From NCBI GenBank assembly GCA_964017235.1, contig OZ024931.1:102008221-102072220 (forward strand): a stretch of 64,000 bases of DNA, written 5' to 3'. The DNA is from Sabellastarte sp. h YS-2021. Its lineage: Eukaryota; Annelida; Polychaeta; Sabellida; Sabellidae. Below the pieces are notes generated by a model that was given only the letters and a program-made list of their open reading frames with translations, was not told the DNA's origin and did not search any database. The translations under genes and the position numbers were made by a program. Positions 35,250 through 47,002 of this stretch are shown one piece after another; position 1 is the first letter of the stretch, and the number at the start of each line of letters is the position of its first letter.

Positions 35250-36340
35250 TGCTAGTCCTATCATAAATCCCTCAATGTTGTGCCTGATCTCCCTGTGGGT
35301 TACACTCTTCCCGTCAAAATCAAACAACTATTGGCCATGTTTCCACTCAGGAACTCCATCAGCAACAGGTACTTGCAGGAGGCTTTGCATACCCTCTTAA
35401 CAAATTGAGCATAGGGCCTGAAGTCCCTGGCCTTTTATAAACCTCTATTCCTGGGTCCCCCCAAAAACAACAATTGGAGGCCAATCTGGGATATGATTAC
35501 TCTCAAATAATCTCCGAATGTCAAAATTTCAAAATTAAAATCACCAGTCTACACAAATCTCTTTAGAGACATTCACAGGAGTAGTTTACTTTGCTGGATT
35601 TAAGTGACACTTCCACATTCCTATCCATTCAGTTTTTAGAAAACACCATAACCAAGACTACCAGGCCTATCAGTTCAAACCTGGGGTAGCCACTTGTGGC
35701 TCGCCCAACTCAAGATAAATGAGCATATAATGAACAAGTCACCTTTCTGGTGACAGCATGAGCAGTCTCAATGTGACATAGATAGTTACATAGTACTACT
35801 AGAAGTTGGAATGTTGCCCTTACCCCTCAGCTGTAATACATCTGGGAGTCAGGGTGGGACTCTCCTTAGTCCCAGCTAATAAGCTTGTAGCTTACATTTA
35901 AATAATTAAAATTTTCAATTTTATTGTGCTACAATAGCTTACCATCTGGAACTATGTGCTGAATTCAATGGCTAGGCAGAAGGATTACAGCTAAGACTGG
36001 ATGTATTTTTTTCCTGTAGGGTATCACTTACTAGCCTGAGTCCCAAATACAGTCCGCAAGCTAAAACCAGGCACTGTGAAAGCTACTGTTTGGATAGTTG
36101 GACTTATGAAGGAAGTAGATGAAACCAATACTCATCAAACAGGTTGCCCAAGGCTTCACTATTTATGAATACAAGCCGCTCAAGCTTGAATAACATCTGA
36201 TAAAAATCATTAATTTTGTTACTATTGGTTAGACCTAAGGCCTAGACCAATAATATATTATTGATGTTATAAGTTTGGTCACCTCAAGGAACGAATATGA
36301 TTAAATAGAGTAATATGACACTCTAACCAGATATCCTGAG
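35250..36340 (+). pseudogene. DIRS-type reverse transcriptase, heavily decayed
   Basis: Plus-strand frames give RYLQEALHTLLTN, then SLAFYKPLFLGPPKNNNWRP (RT entry region), VKISKLKSPVY (the usual KFKMETP-like block), and, after a frame change, HFHIPIHSVFRKHHNQDYQA with YQFKPGVATCGS. These correspond to the LTDAYFHIPIH..YQFKALPFG region of DIRS reverse transcriptases. Further fragments to ~36200 (KATVWIVGLMKEV, CPRLHYL) fit the connection to RNase H. Many stops and frameshifts are present, and the catalytic YxDD box is not recognisable. An L2-like LINE is inserted just downstream. Confidence 0.6.
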
Positions 36341-36469
36341 ATGGTATCCATGGTAAAAGATGTTCCTGGGCCCTCAGATTCTGGAAGGCTTGGCTGCGGA
36401 GGCTGAGCCCCCCCAAACACCTTTTTTTTCCGGAGGAATACTATTCTGAAGGGAAAAGTCTAGGAATTG

Positions 36470-38115
36470 TTGAGCTGCCACCACCAGATCCCACATTCGC
36501 CTCTTTCTCTGCTGTAACTGAAGAGCAGGTCACCAAAATCATTCAAGACTCTCCCACTAAATCATGTTCCCTTGACCCTTGGCCCACTTTTCTTGTTCTT
36601 GAATTCTTGGATATTCTTATTACCCCCATCACCTCAATAATCAACGCCTCTCTAGCACAAGGTACGTGTCCTAATTTCTCTAAGCAGGCTCATGTAACCC
36701 CAATTCTCAAAAAATCATCCTTAGACAAGGAAGTTTTCAAAAATTACAGGCCTGTTTCCAATCTAAACTTTATTTCAAAGATACTTGAAAGGGTAGTAGC
36801 AGCCCAGCTACAAACTCACCTTGATGAAGCCGGCCTGACGACTGCCTTCCAGTCGGCTTATAGAAAACACCATTCTACTGAAAGTGCCCTCCTTAACATT
36901 CATAATGATATTCTTCTCAATATGGCCAAAGGGTCTGTTACAGCCCTCACCCTTGTAGATCTCTCCGCCACTTTCGATACCATTGATCACACTATTCTCC
37001 TGGACAGACTTAATGGTTACTATGGAATCAGTGAACTGGCACTTGGCTGGTTCAAATCATACCTGTCGGGAAGGACACACTCGGTCAAGGTAGGCAGCAC
37101 ACTCTCAAATCCTGTTGCCCTTCAGCATGGGGTCCCCCAGGGCTCCGTCCTTGGTCCAATTCTTTTCTCCCTTTACACCAACCCAACCAGCTCCATCATT
37201 CAATCTCACAGTAGCATCAATTACCATTTCTACGCCGATGACACTCAGCTATACATTTCACTCTCTCCAGCAAATTTTTCTCACTCTGTACAAAAACTAA
37301 AAAATTGCCTAAACGACATCCTGGCAATCAGGTCTCACCAGCACAAAGTGTCAAGAACCTCGGAGTGGTGTTTGACTCCAATTTCACTTTCTCCGACCAT
37401 GTGTCACAGGTCATAAAGTCCACTAGAGCTCATGCAAGAGACCTCTACAGAATACGCCCTCTTCTAGACCTTAAAACATCAGTTCTTTTAGCCAATGCCT
37501 TGGTCAGCAGCAGATTGGACTACTGCAATTCCCTGTTTCTATCACTCACAGACTTTGAGCTAAGAAGATTGCAACTAGTGCAAAACTCACTCTACAGGGT
37601 TGTCACCCGTTCCTCAAAATTTTCTCACATCACCCCTCAACTGAAAAAACTCCATTGGCTTCCAGTTAGGTATAGGGTACAATTCAAAATAGGCCTCATT
37701 ACATACAAAATCCTCAACCAAGGTCAGCCTGTTTACCTAAGAGAACTAATCCACCCCTACACTTCCTTTAGAAATACTAGACGAAGTACCCCTAAACTCA
37801 AGTTCCTTCATACCCCCACTTTTGACCGTAGAGTTCATAAATCAATTAAACACTTCTCAAATTCTTTTAGTCACTATGCCCCAGTTCTTTGGAACTCTCT
37901 CCCCTTCCAAATAAGAAACAGTCCCTCTGTCGCATCTTTCAGGAAACACCTCAAAACCCACCTTTTCAACTCTAGCTTCCCAACTTAGTCTCCTTCCCTC
38001 TTGGTCTCACCCACAAACCTGGAACACTGACCTTGAACGCCCCTCGACTCTCCTCATAAAAAGATAGTGGGGAAGATATTGCGCCTGCAAAGCAGTAGAT
38101 TAGATTAGATTAGAT
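36470..38115 (+). pseudogene. L2/CR1-like LINE, 5'-truncated reverse transcriptase
   Basis: Non-LTR reverse transcriptase of the Jockey superfamily. It starts within the RT domain: TEEQVTKIIQDSPTKSCSLD, then KNYRPVSNLNFISKILERVV, FQSAYRKHHSTESALL, TLVDLSATFDTIDH, LQHGVPQGSVLGPILFSLY and the intact catalytic box FYADDTQLY at ~37230. Near 37323 the frame shifts and ~100 bp appear deleted; the next frame resumes at GNQVSPAQSVKNLGVVFDSN. It runs to the C-terminus (SRLDYCNSLF, LHWLPVRYRVQFKI, FRKHLKTHLFNSSFPT, stop at 37986). The 3' end is a short ATTAG tandem repeat (38095-38115), the usual tail of this LINE group. The endonuclease is missing, so it is a dead 5'-truncated copy. Confidence 0.9.
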
Positions 38116-38117
38116 CC

Positions 38118-39350
38118 GGGTACGAATTGTTGTCATCTGACTGTGTTAAGGGGGGGTGAGCTCATTTAAAACAAAAGAGAGGTTTCAATTGGGTAGATTT
38201 CTGGAACTCTTGGGTCTATTCCTATGAGAAGTGGTGAGCAACCTGTTGAGCTCAGAGCTGTGAGAAATATGGAGCCTTCCTGGGACCAAGGAGTCTACAA
38301 TAGCAGCCCTATAGCCATCAATGGTTGATGTTTGTCTACTAAGGTAATGGAACTGGGGCCGGATTCACAAAGATTCTTAAGTAAGAATTCTTACTTAAGA
38401 ATCTTTGTGAATCCCAGCCCTGGTCCATAAAAAGGCTGAGACTTGTTTCACAGGTGAGGAGTCACCCAAATTCTCTCTAGACCACTTTTCAAACAGGGCC
38501 ACTTTGATTTATAGACGGTAATTGTCAACTTCCACAGAGAGACCATTTTCTTGGAGCTGTTCACTCCCAGAAGTCAAGCATGAAGGGTCAGATATTGTGG
38601 GTTGTTGTGAAACACTCAGTGTGAGACTGCTTGAGAAGTGTCACTCACACTGATCATTGGAGTGGGATTTCCGTTAAGAGCTGCACTATAGGTCCCAAAA
38701 CCATGGCATCTCTAGCCACCCTATTGCACTGATGCATTTTCCAGCTAACCCTATGAAGGTGAGCTGTGGGATTGTAAGCATATGCTAAGCCACCCAACTA
38801 GTTTATGTTTCAGAGCGTCTATTTTCCATGCTTGTTGATCTGGAACTGGAGATAAGTACAGTGGAACCTTGTGGATCTGACGAGTGGCAAATAGGTCTAT
38901 ATGAGGAGTGAACCACTTTTGACAGATCCGCTTGAACACCTGAGGGTGCAGTGACTTTTTTGATTGAATTTGAGTCAACCTGGACAATGAGTCAACCATC
39001 ACATTTAGGCACCCTGGAATGTGCCTGGCACGTAATGATATTTTGTAATAATGACACCAAGCCAAGATTCTCAACAAAAGCACACATTTCCACTGAGTGG
39101 GTTCCTCCTTTTATTTTTATCTAGGCTACCACTGTTGAGTTGTCTGTGGAAATCAATAATGTCTGATTTTGTCACTGAACTCTGAAATGTTTTAGGCCCC
39201 AAAATACTGCCTTCTAGTACATTTATGTGTAGCCTTTTTTCCCGGCCTGACCACAGACCTTTTACTAAATCTTGATTTAAATGAGCCTCCCAACCTACAT
39301 CTGAGGTGTCGGCAAAGATCTGTATGCTGTGGTCTTTGGAGTGAAGATTT
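38118..39350 (-). pseudogene. DIRS-type RNase H and start of tyrosine recombinase
   Basis: Read on the minus strand: FADTSDVGWEAHLNQDLVKG and LWSGREKRLHINVLE (RNase H, ~39320-39200), then LISTDNSTVVA, RILAWCHYYKISLRARHIPG, LNVMVDSLSRLTQIQS, WFTPHIDLFATRQIHKVPLY and LSPVPDQQAWKIDAL (38900-38790). The linker to the recombinase follows, then TSTIDGYRAAIVDSLVPGRL and LNRLLTTSHRNRPKSSRNLP (38330-38170). This is the RNase H plus recombinase N-terminus order of DIRS elements. A stop lies near 39115, other frame breaks occur, and a palindromic mini-MITE interrupts it at 38355. It is on the opposite strand from the decayed RT at 35250-36340, so these are two different insertions. Confidence 0.85.
38355..38421. 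mobile_element. Palindromic mini-MITE within the DIRS recombinase
   Basis: Ends GGGGCCGGATTCACAAAG and its near-complement. Positions 38361-38414 are a perfect 54 bp palindrome centred on GAATTC. CTG occurs on both flanks of the GGGCC..GGCC-type core. The end sequence matches the larger MITE at 57806-58350. Confidence 0.75.
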
Positions 39351-39359
39351 TAACAAGAT

Positions 39360-40089
39360 TTTACAATCAGTCTTGGTGAGCTTTTATGGTCTCTGACCAC
39401 GGAAGAAGGTTGTCTAGTGACTGAGGAAATTTCTGGTTCTTTTTGAGGTGTCACTGAAAAGGTATCATGTAAGGATTACCCTCTGGGACCATTTTTTTTC
39501 TGTCGATGCAAGCAACGCTGAACCCTTCAGCACGTTGAAGGAATTTTGCCACTAGTGTAGGTGAGCTTCTATGGTCTCTAATAATGGAAAGAGGTTGTTC
39601 AGTGACTGAAATTTCCTGTTCTCCTTAAGGTGTGACCTTTTTTTCTGTCAATGCAAGCAACCCAATTGATAACATCATGTGGTCAAAGCATGCCTAAACT
39701 TTATTTTGAGGATCGAATCCTGCAGTTTTAGCCAACTGCCTAGAGTGGGTTTAACAAGGACTGAGTCTGCTTGGTATTTGTAGCCCACAAGAGCATGACC
39801 AGCTTGCACAAGAGTAAGACTGTTGCCTTTTGGGATAGATGTAAAATAGAAATTTAATTTGAACTAAAAATATTTCTAATTACCCTGGAAAAAAGTTGAG
39901 AATGCTTTAAATTTAATATGGTAGCAGTAGGGTTTCCTTCCCTTCCATAAAAACATGTTTTAAAAATTTCAGGTTTGAAATGTGGATATATATGTGCAAT
40001 TCCAAGAAGTATATTCTCTTATGATTTTGTCAAATTCAATTGCTGTCTCTTGAAGGTGTCACTTTTTTGCATTCTTAGGATTTACAGGG
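39360..40089. repeat. Direct duplication and unassigned sequence
   Basis: A segment with GGTGAGCTTNTATGGTCTCT, CAGTGACTGA and TCTGTCNATGCAAGCAAC occurs at 39375-39515 and 39558-39662. The rest, to 40089, has no supported feature. Confidence 0.5.
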
Positions 40090-43000
40090 TAGCCCAAAAC
40101 CTTGTTTGTGTGTAATGCTGTGCCAAAGTTTGCAAGGTAGGAAATATCTATGAGCACAGCCCTAGATAAGGCATGTTACTGTAAAATTACTGTGTTTCTG
40201 AGACTTATTGTCTACTTTGGGCTTAATAGGACCATGTTAGGCCTGTACAAGGATACATAGTCTAGGTATCAAAAAGCCTTGTTTGTCGATACTGCTTTAT
40301 TAAAGTTTGGCATGTAGGGTATCGCCAGAATCAATGTTTTAGATGAGGCATATTAAAGTAAACTTATTGTGACCCTCAGACATGTTTTCTCAGGCTAAAT
40401 ATAGCAAAGTTGGGGCTATTCAATACCACTAAATCTAGGTTGACACAAAGCCTTGTTTGTGAGCAGTAGAGGACCAAAGTATGGCAGGTAGTGTGTATCT
40501 AGAAGCAAAGTTGGAGGTGAGGCATGTTACTGCAAAATTATTAATGGCTGATAGTGTATATCTAGAAGGAAAGTTGGAGGTGAGGCATGTTACTGCAAAA
40601 TTACTGTGCCCCTGAGGCATGTTGTCTCTATAGGGGTAATTAGGGCCATGTTTATGCTATTCAGGGCCATTGAGTCTAGGGTGGCACAAAGCCTTGTTTG
40701 TGAGTAGTAGAGGACCAAAGTATGACAGGCAGTGTATATCTAGAAGGAAAGTTGGAGATGAATCATGTTACTGCAAAATTACTGGGCCCCTGCAGCATGT
40801 TGTCTCTATAGGGGTAATTAGGGCTATGTTTATCCTATTCAGGGCCACTGAGTCTAGGGTGGCACAAAGCCTTGTTTGTGAGTAGTAGAGGACCAAACTA
40901 CGTCAGGTAGTGTATATCTAGAAGCAAAGTTGGAGGTGAGGCATGTTACAGCAAAATTACTGTGCCCCTGAGACATGTTGTCTCTATAGGTCTAATTAGG
41001 GCCATGTTTGGGCTATTCAGGGCCAGTGAGTCTAGGGTGGCACAAAGCCTTGTTTGTGAGAAAAAAGAACCAAATACAGCAGGTAGTGCATATCTATAAG
41101 CAAAGTTGGAGGTGAGGCATGTTACTGCAAAATTACCGTGCCCCTGAGGCATGTTATCTCCATAGGTCTAATTAGGTCCATCTTTTGGCTATTCAGGTAG
41201 TGTGTATATATGCAGAAGCAAAGTTATAGGTGAGGCATGTTACTGCCAAATTACTGTGCCCCTGAGGCATGTTGTCTGTATAGGGCTAATTAAGGCTAGG
41301 TTTGGGCTATTCAGGGCCACTGAGTCTAGGGTGGCATAAAGCCTTGTTTGTGAGTAATAGAGGACCAAAGTTCGTCTGGTAGGGTATATCTAGAAGCAAA
41401 GATGGAGGTGAGGCATGTTACTGCAAAATTACTGTGCCCCTAAGGCATGTTATCTCTATAGGGCTAATTTAGGGCCATTTTTGGGCTATTCAAGACCACA
41501 TAGTTTAGGGTGGCACAAAGCCGTGTTTGGGAGTAATAGAGGACCAAAGTTCGCCAGGTAGTGTATATCCAGAAGAAAAGTTATAGGTGAGGCAAGTTAC
41601 CACAAAATTACTGTGCCCCTGAAGCATGTTGTCTCTATAGGGCTAATTAGGGCCATGTTTGGGCTTTTCAGGGCCACTGAGACTAGGGTGGCACAAAGCC
41701 TTATTTGTGAGTAGTAGAGGACCAAAGTACGGCAGGTAGTGTATACCTAGACACAAAGTTGGAGATGAGGCATGTTACTGCAAAATTACTGTGCCCCTGA
41801 GGCACGTTGTGTTTATGGGGCTGATTAGGGCCATGTGTGGGCTATTCAGGGCCACTGAGTCTAGGGTGGCACAAAGCCTTGTTTGTGAGTACTAGAAGGC
41901 CAAAGTATGGCAGGTAGGGTATGTCTAGAAGCAAAGTTGTAGTTGAGGCATGTTACTGCAAAATTACTGTGCCCCTGAGGCATGTTGTGTCTATAGGGCT
42001 GATTAGGGCCATGTGTGGGCTATTCAGGTCCACTGAGTGTAGGGTGGCACAAACCCTTGTTTGTGAGTACTCGAGGGCCAAAGTACAGCAGGTAGGGTAT
42101 ATCTAGAAGCAAAGTTGGAGGTAAGGCATGTTACTGCAAAATTACTGTGCCCCTGAGGCATGTTGTGTTTATAGGGCTAATTAGGGCCATGTGTGGGCTA
42201 TTCTGGGCCACTGAGTTAGTGTGGCACAAAGCTTTGTGAGTACTAGAAGGCCAAAGTACAGCAGGTAGGGTATGTCTAGAAGCAAAGTTGTAGTTGAGGC
42301 ATGTTACTGCAAAATTACTATGCCCCTGAGGCATGTTGTGTTTATAGGGCTGATTAGGGCCCTGTTAGGGCTATTTAGGGCCACTGAGTCTACAGTTGCA
42401 CAAAGCCTTGTTTGTGAGTACTAGATGGCCAAAGTACGGCAGGTAAGGTATGTCTAGAAGCAAAGTTGGAGGTAAGGCATGTTACTGCCAAATTACTGTG
42501 CCCCTGAGGCAAGTTGTGTTTATAGGGATGATCAGGGCCATGTGTGGGCTATTTTGGGCCACTGAGTCTAGGGTGGCACAAAGCCTTGTTTGTGAGTACT
42601 AGAGGGTCAAAGTACGCCAGGTAGGGTATACCAAGACACAAAGTTGGAGTTGAGGCATGTTACTGCAAAATTACTGTGCCCCTGAGGCTTGTTGTGTTTA
42701 TAGGGCTGATTAGGGCCATGTGTGGGCTATTCTGGGCCACTGAGTCTAGGGTGGCACAAAGCCTTGTTTGTGAGTACTAGAGGGCCTAAGTACGTCAGGT
42801 AGGGTATATCTAGAAACAAAGTTGGAGGTAAGGCATGGTACTGCAAAATTACTGTGCTCCTGAGGCATGTGGTGTTTATAGGGCTGATTAGGGCCCTGTT
42901 AGGGCTATTCAGGGCCACTGAATCTAGGGTGGCACAAAGCCTTGTTTGTGAGTACTAGAGGGCCAAAGTACGGCAGGTAGGGTATGTCTAGAAGCAAAGT

Positions 43001-44395
43001 TGGAGGTAAGGCATGGCTTTCTGCAAATAAGCTTAAACTAAATCCAGACAAGACAGAATTTATTCTGTTTGGCTCAAGAAATGTCCGCACAAAACTCAGC
43101 AAATTTTTCCCAGTTGATATACTTGGTAACCTCCTTTCACCTGTTGATGCAATTAAGAACTTAGGTGTCTGGTTTGACTCTGATTTTTCCTTCTCTTGCC
43201 ATGTCAGGAATATCTGTAAGGCTAGTTTTGTTCATATCAGGGATTTAAAGCGACTCAGAGGATATCTTACATGTGAAGCTGCTCTTTTGGCTGCAGATGC
43301 CTTGGTGGGAAGTCGTCTTGACTACTGTAATTCCTTGTTCAGAGGTCTCTCTGCTCTAGACATTCGGAGGCTCCAATGCGTTCAGAACAGTCTTGCAAGA
43401 ATTGTGGCTAATACCACCAAGTACTCACATATCACTCCTGTAAGAAAGAGTCTTCATTGGCTGCCTGTCTTGCATCACTCTGTCTTCAAGACAGCCCTGT
43501 TGGTGTACAAGTTTCAACATAGTGGCCATCCAAAATACTTTGAACCTTTCCTTAAACCCAGACATAGTGTGTATAGAACACGTAGAAGTCAATCTGATGG
43601 TGTGCTGCTTGAGGTCCCACATTGTGCTTCAATATATAAGTCTAAAAAGCATTTTGGCCTTAGCTTTGCATATGATGCCCCAAGGATTTGGAATGATCTC
43701 CCTGATGATGTACGCTCAGCTAAATCTCTCTCCTCATTCAGAAAAAAGTTGAAAACTTACCTCTTTGAAAAAGCTTACCCACCCTAGATTATCCCTAGTT
43801 TTTCATTTTGTCTCTCCGTGGTGTCGACCCCTGCAATGTCCCTGATTTAATGATTACGATCTCTGATTTTGGCTTTCTGCGTCTTAGAGTCTATCATTAG
43901 ATAGAGATTAAGCGCTATAAAAGTACTATTAGAATTAGAATTACTGCAAAATTACTGTGCCCCTGAGGCATGTAGTGTTTATAGGGCTGATTAGGTCCAT
44001 GTGTGTGCTATTCAGGGCCACAGAGTCTATGGTGGCACAAACCCTTGTTTGTGAGTAATAGAGGACCAAAGTTCGCCAGGTAGTGTATATCCAAAAGGAA
44101 AGTTATAGGTGAGGCATGCTACTGCCAAATTACTGTGCCCCTTAGGCATGTTGTCTATAGGGCTAATTAGGGCCATGTATGGGTTATTCAGGGCCACATA
44201 TTTTAGGGTGGCGCAAAGCTGTATTTGGAGTAATACTGGGCCTATGTTTGCCATGTAGTGTATATCTAGGACAGCTTTGGGAAAGGCATGTTGCTGCAAA
44301 TTAACTGCACCCCTGAGGCATGTTGTCTCATTTGGGCTGAAGAGGGCCATGTTATGGCTATTCAGGGCCACAGGGTGTAGGGTTGGATGTAAGAG
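40090..44395 (+). repeat. ~178 bp satellite, right arm, about 19 copies
   Basis: Units carry CAGGGCCACTGAGTCTAGGG, GGCACAAAGCCTTGTTTGTG, GGACCAAAGTACGGCAGGTA and GGCATGTTACTGCAAAATTA at a period of 174-182 bp, with a few partial units. The first ~400 bp and the last ~300 bp are the most diverged, as is usual at array edges. One LINE (43014-43943) interrupts it. Recurrent 61-76 codon ORFs on both strands are repeat shadows. Confidence 0.95.
43014..43943 (+). pseudogene. L2/CR1-like LINE, 3' fragment inside the satellite
   Basis: The fragment contains the end of the RT ORF: LSANKLKLNPDKTEFILFGS, NLGVWFDSDFSFSCHV, GSRLDYCNSLFRGLSALDIR, ITPVRKSLHWLPVLHHSVFK, RTRRSQSDGVLLEVPH and AYDAPRIWNDLPDDVRSA, with a stop after AYPP at ~43787. 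The frame is open throughout. The first residues of the open frame come from satellite. The 3' tail is ATTAGAATTAGAATT, and the satellite resumes at once with TTACTGCAAAATT. It is the same family as 22503-22885. No endonuclease or catalytic box is present, so it is dead on arrival. Confidence 0.9.
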
Positions 44396-44569
44396 TAGTA
44401 TTATCTGATTGAGAATATATATAAATGGCTGAATATTGTTCTAGCCCAATATTGGGTTGGCAGCATATTGGCGAATATCAGGCTAGCCCAATATTGGGCT
44501 AACTTCACACCGGTGTGTCCATCAGTATATCAATAGCAATTGGTGACGGGACAGAAACTCAGTCTACAT

Positions 44570-44884
44570 TAATGTTAGACATTGACAAAAAAAAAGTAGT
44601 TAAACTCATTTTATGTGATACATATACACTAATACATATAAACTAGTGTTCACTTAATACATTTCTTAATAATTTACGGTAATTATGTAAACTCAGACAA
44701 TATAACGTCTAACAATAATGACACCCATATACATGATCATCTCATGACCACCATACAGTAGTCGCCAATCGACAACCATAATATTTACTTCTATGAAAAA
44801 ACGCAGTGGTTAAATCACGGGACATCCCAATATGTAAATTACTGGCTAAATGTCGGGAAATAATTTCATTGGTTGATTTTTTAT
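44570..44884. other. No gene recognised
   Basis: AT-rich flank outside the inverted-repeat structure, with nothing supported. Confidence 0.4.
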
Positions 44885-45290
44885 CGTTAGTTTTCAGGGA
44901 AATCTGTGACCTCATATCTTCTCATGAATATTAATGAGTTGGTGCTACTGCCTTGAGTTCTTGAGTTTAAGATATTTGATCTTCATTGAAGCTTCCATTT
45001 TATAAAATATTGTAAGAAAAACCCGGGAAATCCACAACCACATGTCTTCTCATGAATATTAATGAGTTGGTGCTACTGCCTTGAGTTCTCGAGTTTAAGG
45101 TATTTGATCTCCATTGAAGCTTCCATTTTATAAAATATTGTAAGAAAAACCTGAGAAATCCACAACCTAATATCTTCTCACGAATATTAATGAGTTGGTG
45201 CTACTGCCGTGAGTTCTGAGTTTAAAGTATTTGATCTTTTTTGAGGCTTTCATTTTGTAAAATATTGCTACAATTCTAAAACAAGGCATC
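44885..45290. repeat. Tandem repeat, ~129 bp unit, 3 copies
   Basis: The block ATCTTCTCATGAATATTAAT followed by GAGTTGGTGCTACTGCC and CATTTTATAAAATATTG recurs near 44915, 45044 and 45173. Copies are about 90% alike. It lies ~1.7 kb upstream of the ABCC1 start codon. Confidence 0.85.
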
Positions 45291-46190
45291 CCGTGATATA
45301 AAGCACTTCCCAGTTTCTCTCGAAAAAAGATCTCTCTCAGAAACCGTCGTGTCTATGGCCCGTTGTATACCTACGCACCACTTTACGGTATTACTACGCC
45401 AACAAGAATAGTTTAAAAAAAAATGTTTTTCCCTACAGCAGTCAAATAAAATAATTTAAAAATTCATAAAATTGTTATTTTTTGCTCGATTTTGACAAGT
45501 GATACATCATTTTAAAGCTTACAACACGTGGCATCTATCTAGAGTGGCAGCACATCCAATTTATAGGCAATATGTCATGATTTTTTGGTCAGAAGTTATC
45601 TTGTCATTTAAAAATTTCCCTTATCTAACTTATCAAAATCTTAAGTCCTATACACCTGACATGTTATTTCTCATTTATACTCCTGGCAACAAATATTTTA
45701 GAGGTTTGCATACAATATTCTAACCTATAAATAATTTATAATGTATAATATATAAATAATTTTAATGTAAGAGAATCATCTATACATGGAAAATATTATC
45801 GGAAATTCATGTATGGCTAACATGTTGTGGGAAAATTATTTTTACAGATGAACAGTAATTCTTAGAGTTATTTATGTTATGTATGTTTGATACATATATA
45901 AGAAAATCCTAAATTTACATACATTGCAAATAAAAAAATGATTTCTAAGAGTTTTTACAGAAAGCAGATATTTTTAACAGCATGGAAAGAATTCAAAATA
46001 TTTTTGCATTATAAAGAGTTTAAGGTCATCTTACTGTTTGTATGATATGTCTAATATTAGTTACACCCTGATTTTAAATATACTACTGCATATAATTTAA
46101 TATATTGTCCCATAAGGCCTAATTAAAGTACATAAAATTCTGTAATAAGTGGAAGTAGAAGTTTAATGTAGGTCAGTTAAATAAAGTATA
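45291..46190. other. No gene recognised; ABCC1 upstream region
   Basis: AT-rich sequence with no convincing promoter element. The 74-codon ORF at 45499-45723 has no motif. Confidence 0.35.
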
Positions 46191-46680
46191 ATTTCGGCAT
46201 TGAGAATGTAAAAATTATTATTGGTGAAATTACAGACCTGCAGCTCATTGCATAGTTGAGTCATAGGTACTTTCAGATTCTCACTGTTGAGTATATCACT
46301 TGTAACTTGATAACTATTGCATATACAGTATTTTCTTCAAATGTGTTATTCAGCTACTTTTAAGTCAGCTATACCATAGTAAAATTGCAGCCCTTTAACT
46401 CATGGCATAACTTAGCAAAAGTTACTATGAGATTCTCACTGTTGAGTAAAGCAGTTGTAACTGAAAAACTATTGCATTTAAAGCATTTTGTTTAAATGTA
46501 TATTCCACCTACATTTTACTCCTTAACAGTTAACTTGGTATTTTACTTTTGAAAACCATTTGTAGGGCACAATTTTTGTGTCCTTTTCTTGTTTCACTTC
46601 TACTCTGAAACTCACAACACACAGTCAGCTCACACAGAGCCCGTTCACGGGCATTGACTGCTTGTTGTACTTTTTATCAC
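46191..46680 (+). repeat. Helitron-like element, 3' fragment with two 155 bp monomers
   Basis: Two diverged monomers (GTTGAGTANATCACTTGTAA, ACTATTGCAT) lead into the same 3' end as 57000-57222 and 62690-62876: GGGCACAATTTTTGTGTCCT, CAGTCAGCTCACACAGAGCC and the hairpin CCCGTTCACGGG. The 5' domain is missing. It ends ~320 bp before the ABCC1 start codon. Confidence 0.7.
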
Positions 46681-47002
46681 ATATTGATGTTTTGTAATTT
46701 TTATAGTTGGTGAAAATTAAATTAATTTTATGTGAGTAAACATAATTGCATCATTATTTCAGTCATTACAGTAACTGTCCGTTTTAGGTATTTAGTGGCC
46801 AGACTCAGATTAAGGCATTATTTGAAATAATGGAAATTCTAATCTGTGACTTATAATGAATGGTTTCACAGATTAACTGTAACATTTATAGAGGTATACT
46901 GTCAGTAAATTTTTAAGTCTCTTTTGAGTAATACTGTTTTGTTTGATTCGTTTTTGCAGATATACATTCTGGTTTGTTCTGTAATACCTGGCTACTGAAG
47001 AG

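Larger units (their letters stand above)
30513..44566. mobile_element. 14 kb inverted-repeat structure with satellite arms
   Basis: The two ends are inverted copies. The left end (30513 onward) reads TAGACCGAGTTTCTGTCCCG, then CACCAATTGCTATTGATA, then GTGTGAAGTTAGCCCAATAT. The complement of the right end (44566 backward) reads the same with few changes. Each end has two copies of the palindrome CCCAATATTGGG about 40 bp apart. Inside each end comes an inverted array of one ~178 bp satellite (31370-31945 and 40090-44395). The trinucleotide CAT flanks both ends (30510-30512, 44567-44569) as a possible target duplication. The interior holds only retroelement debris. No transposase is visible, so it is either a non-autonomous fold-back-like element or an element later filled by insertions. 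Confidence 0.6.

Noticed and set aside
35250-39350. A single DIRS element spanning 35-39 kb
   Set aside because: The RT part is on the + strand and the RNase H/recombinase part is on the minus strand with an L2-like LINE between, so they are two separate remnants.
40435-42918. Repeated 60-70 codon ORFs beginning MPQGHSNFAVTCL
   Set aside because: They are translations of the ~178 bp satellite, open only where monomer indels allow.
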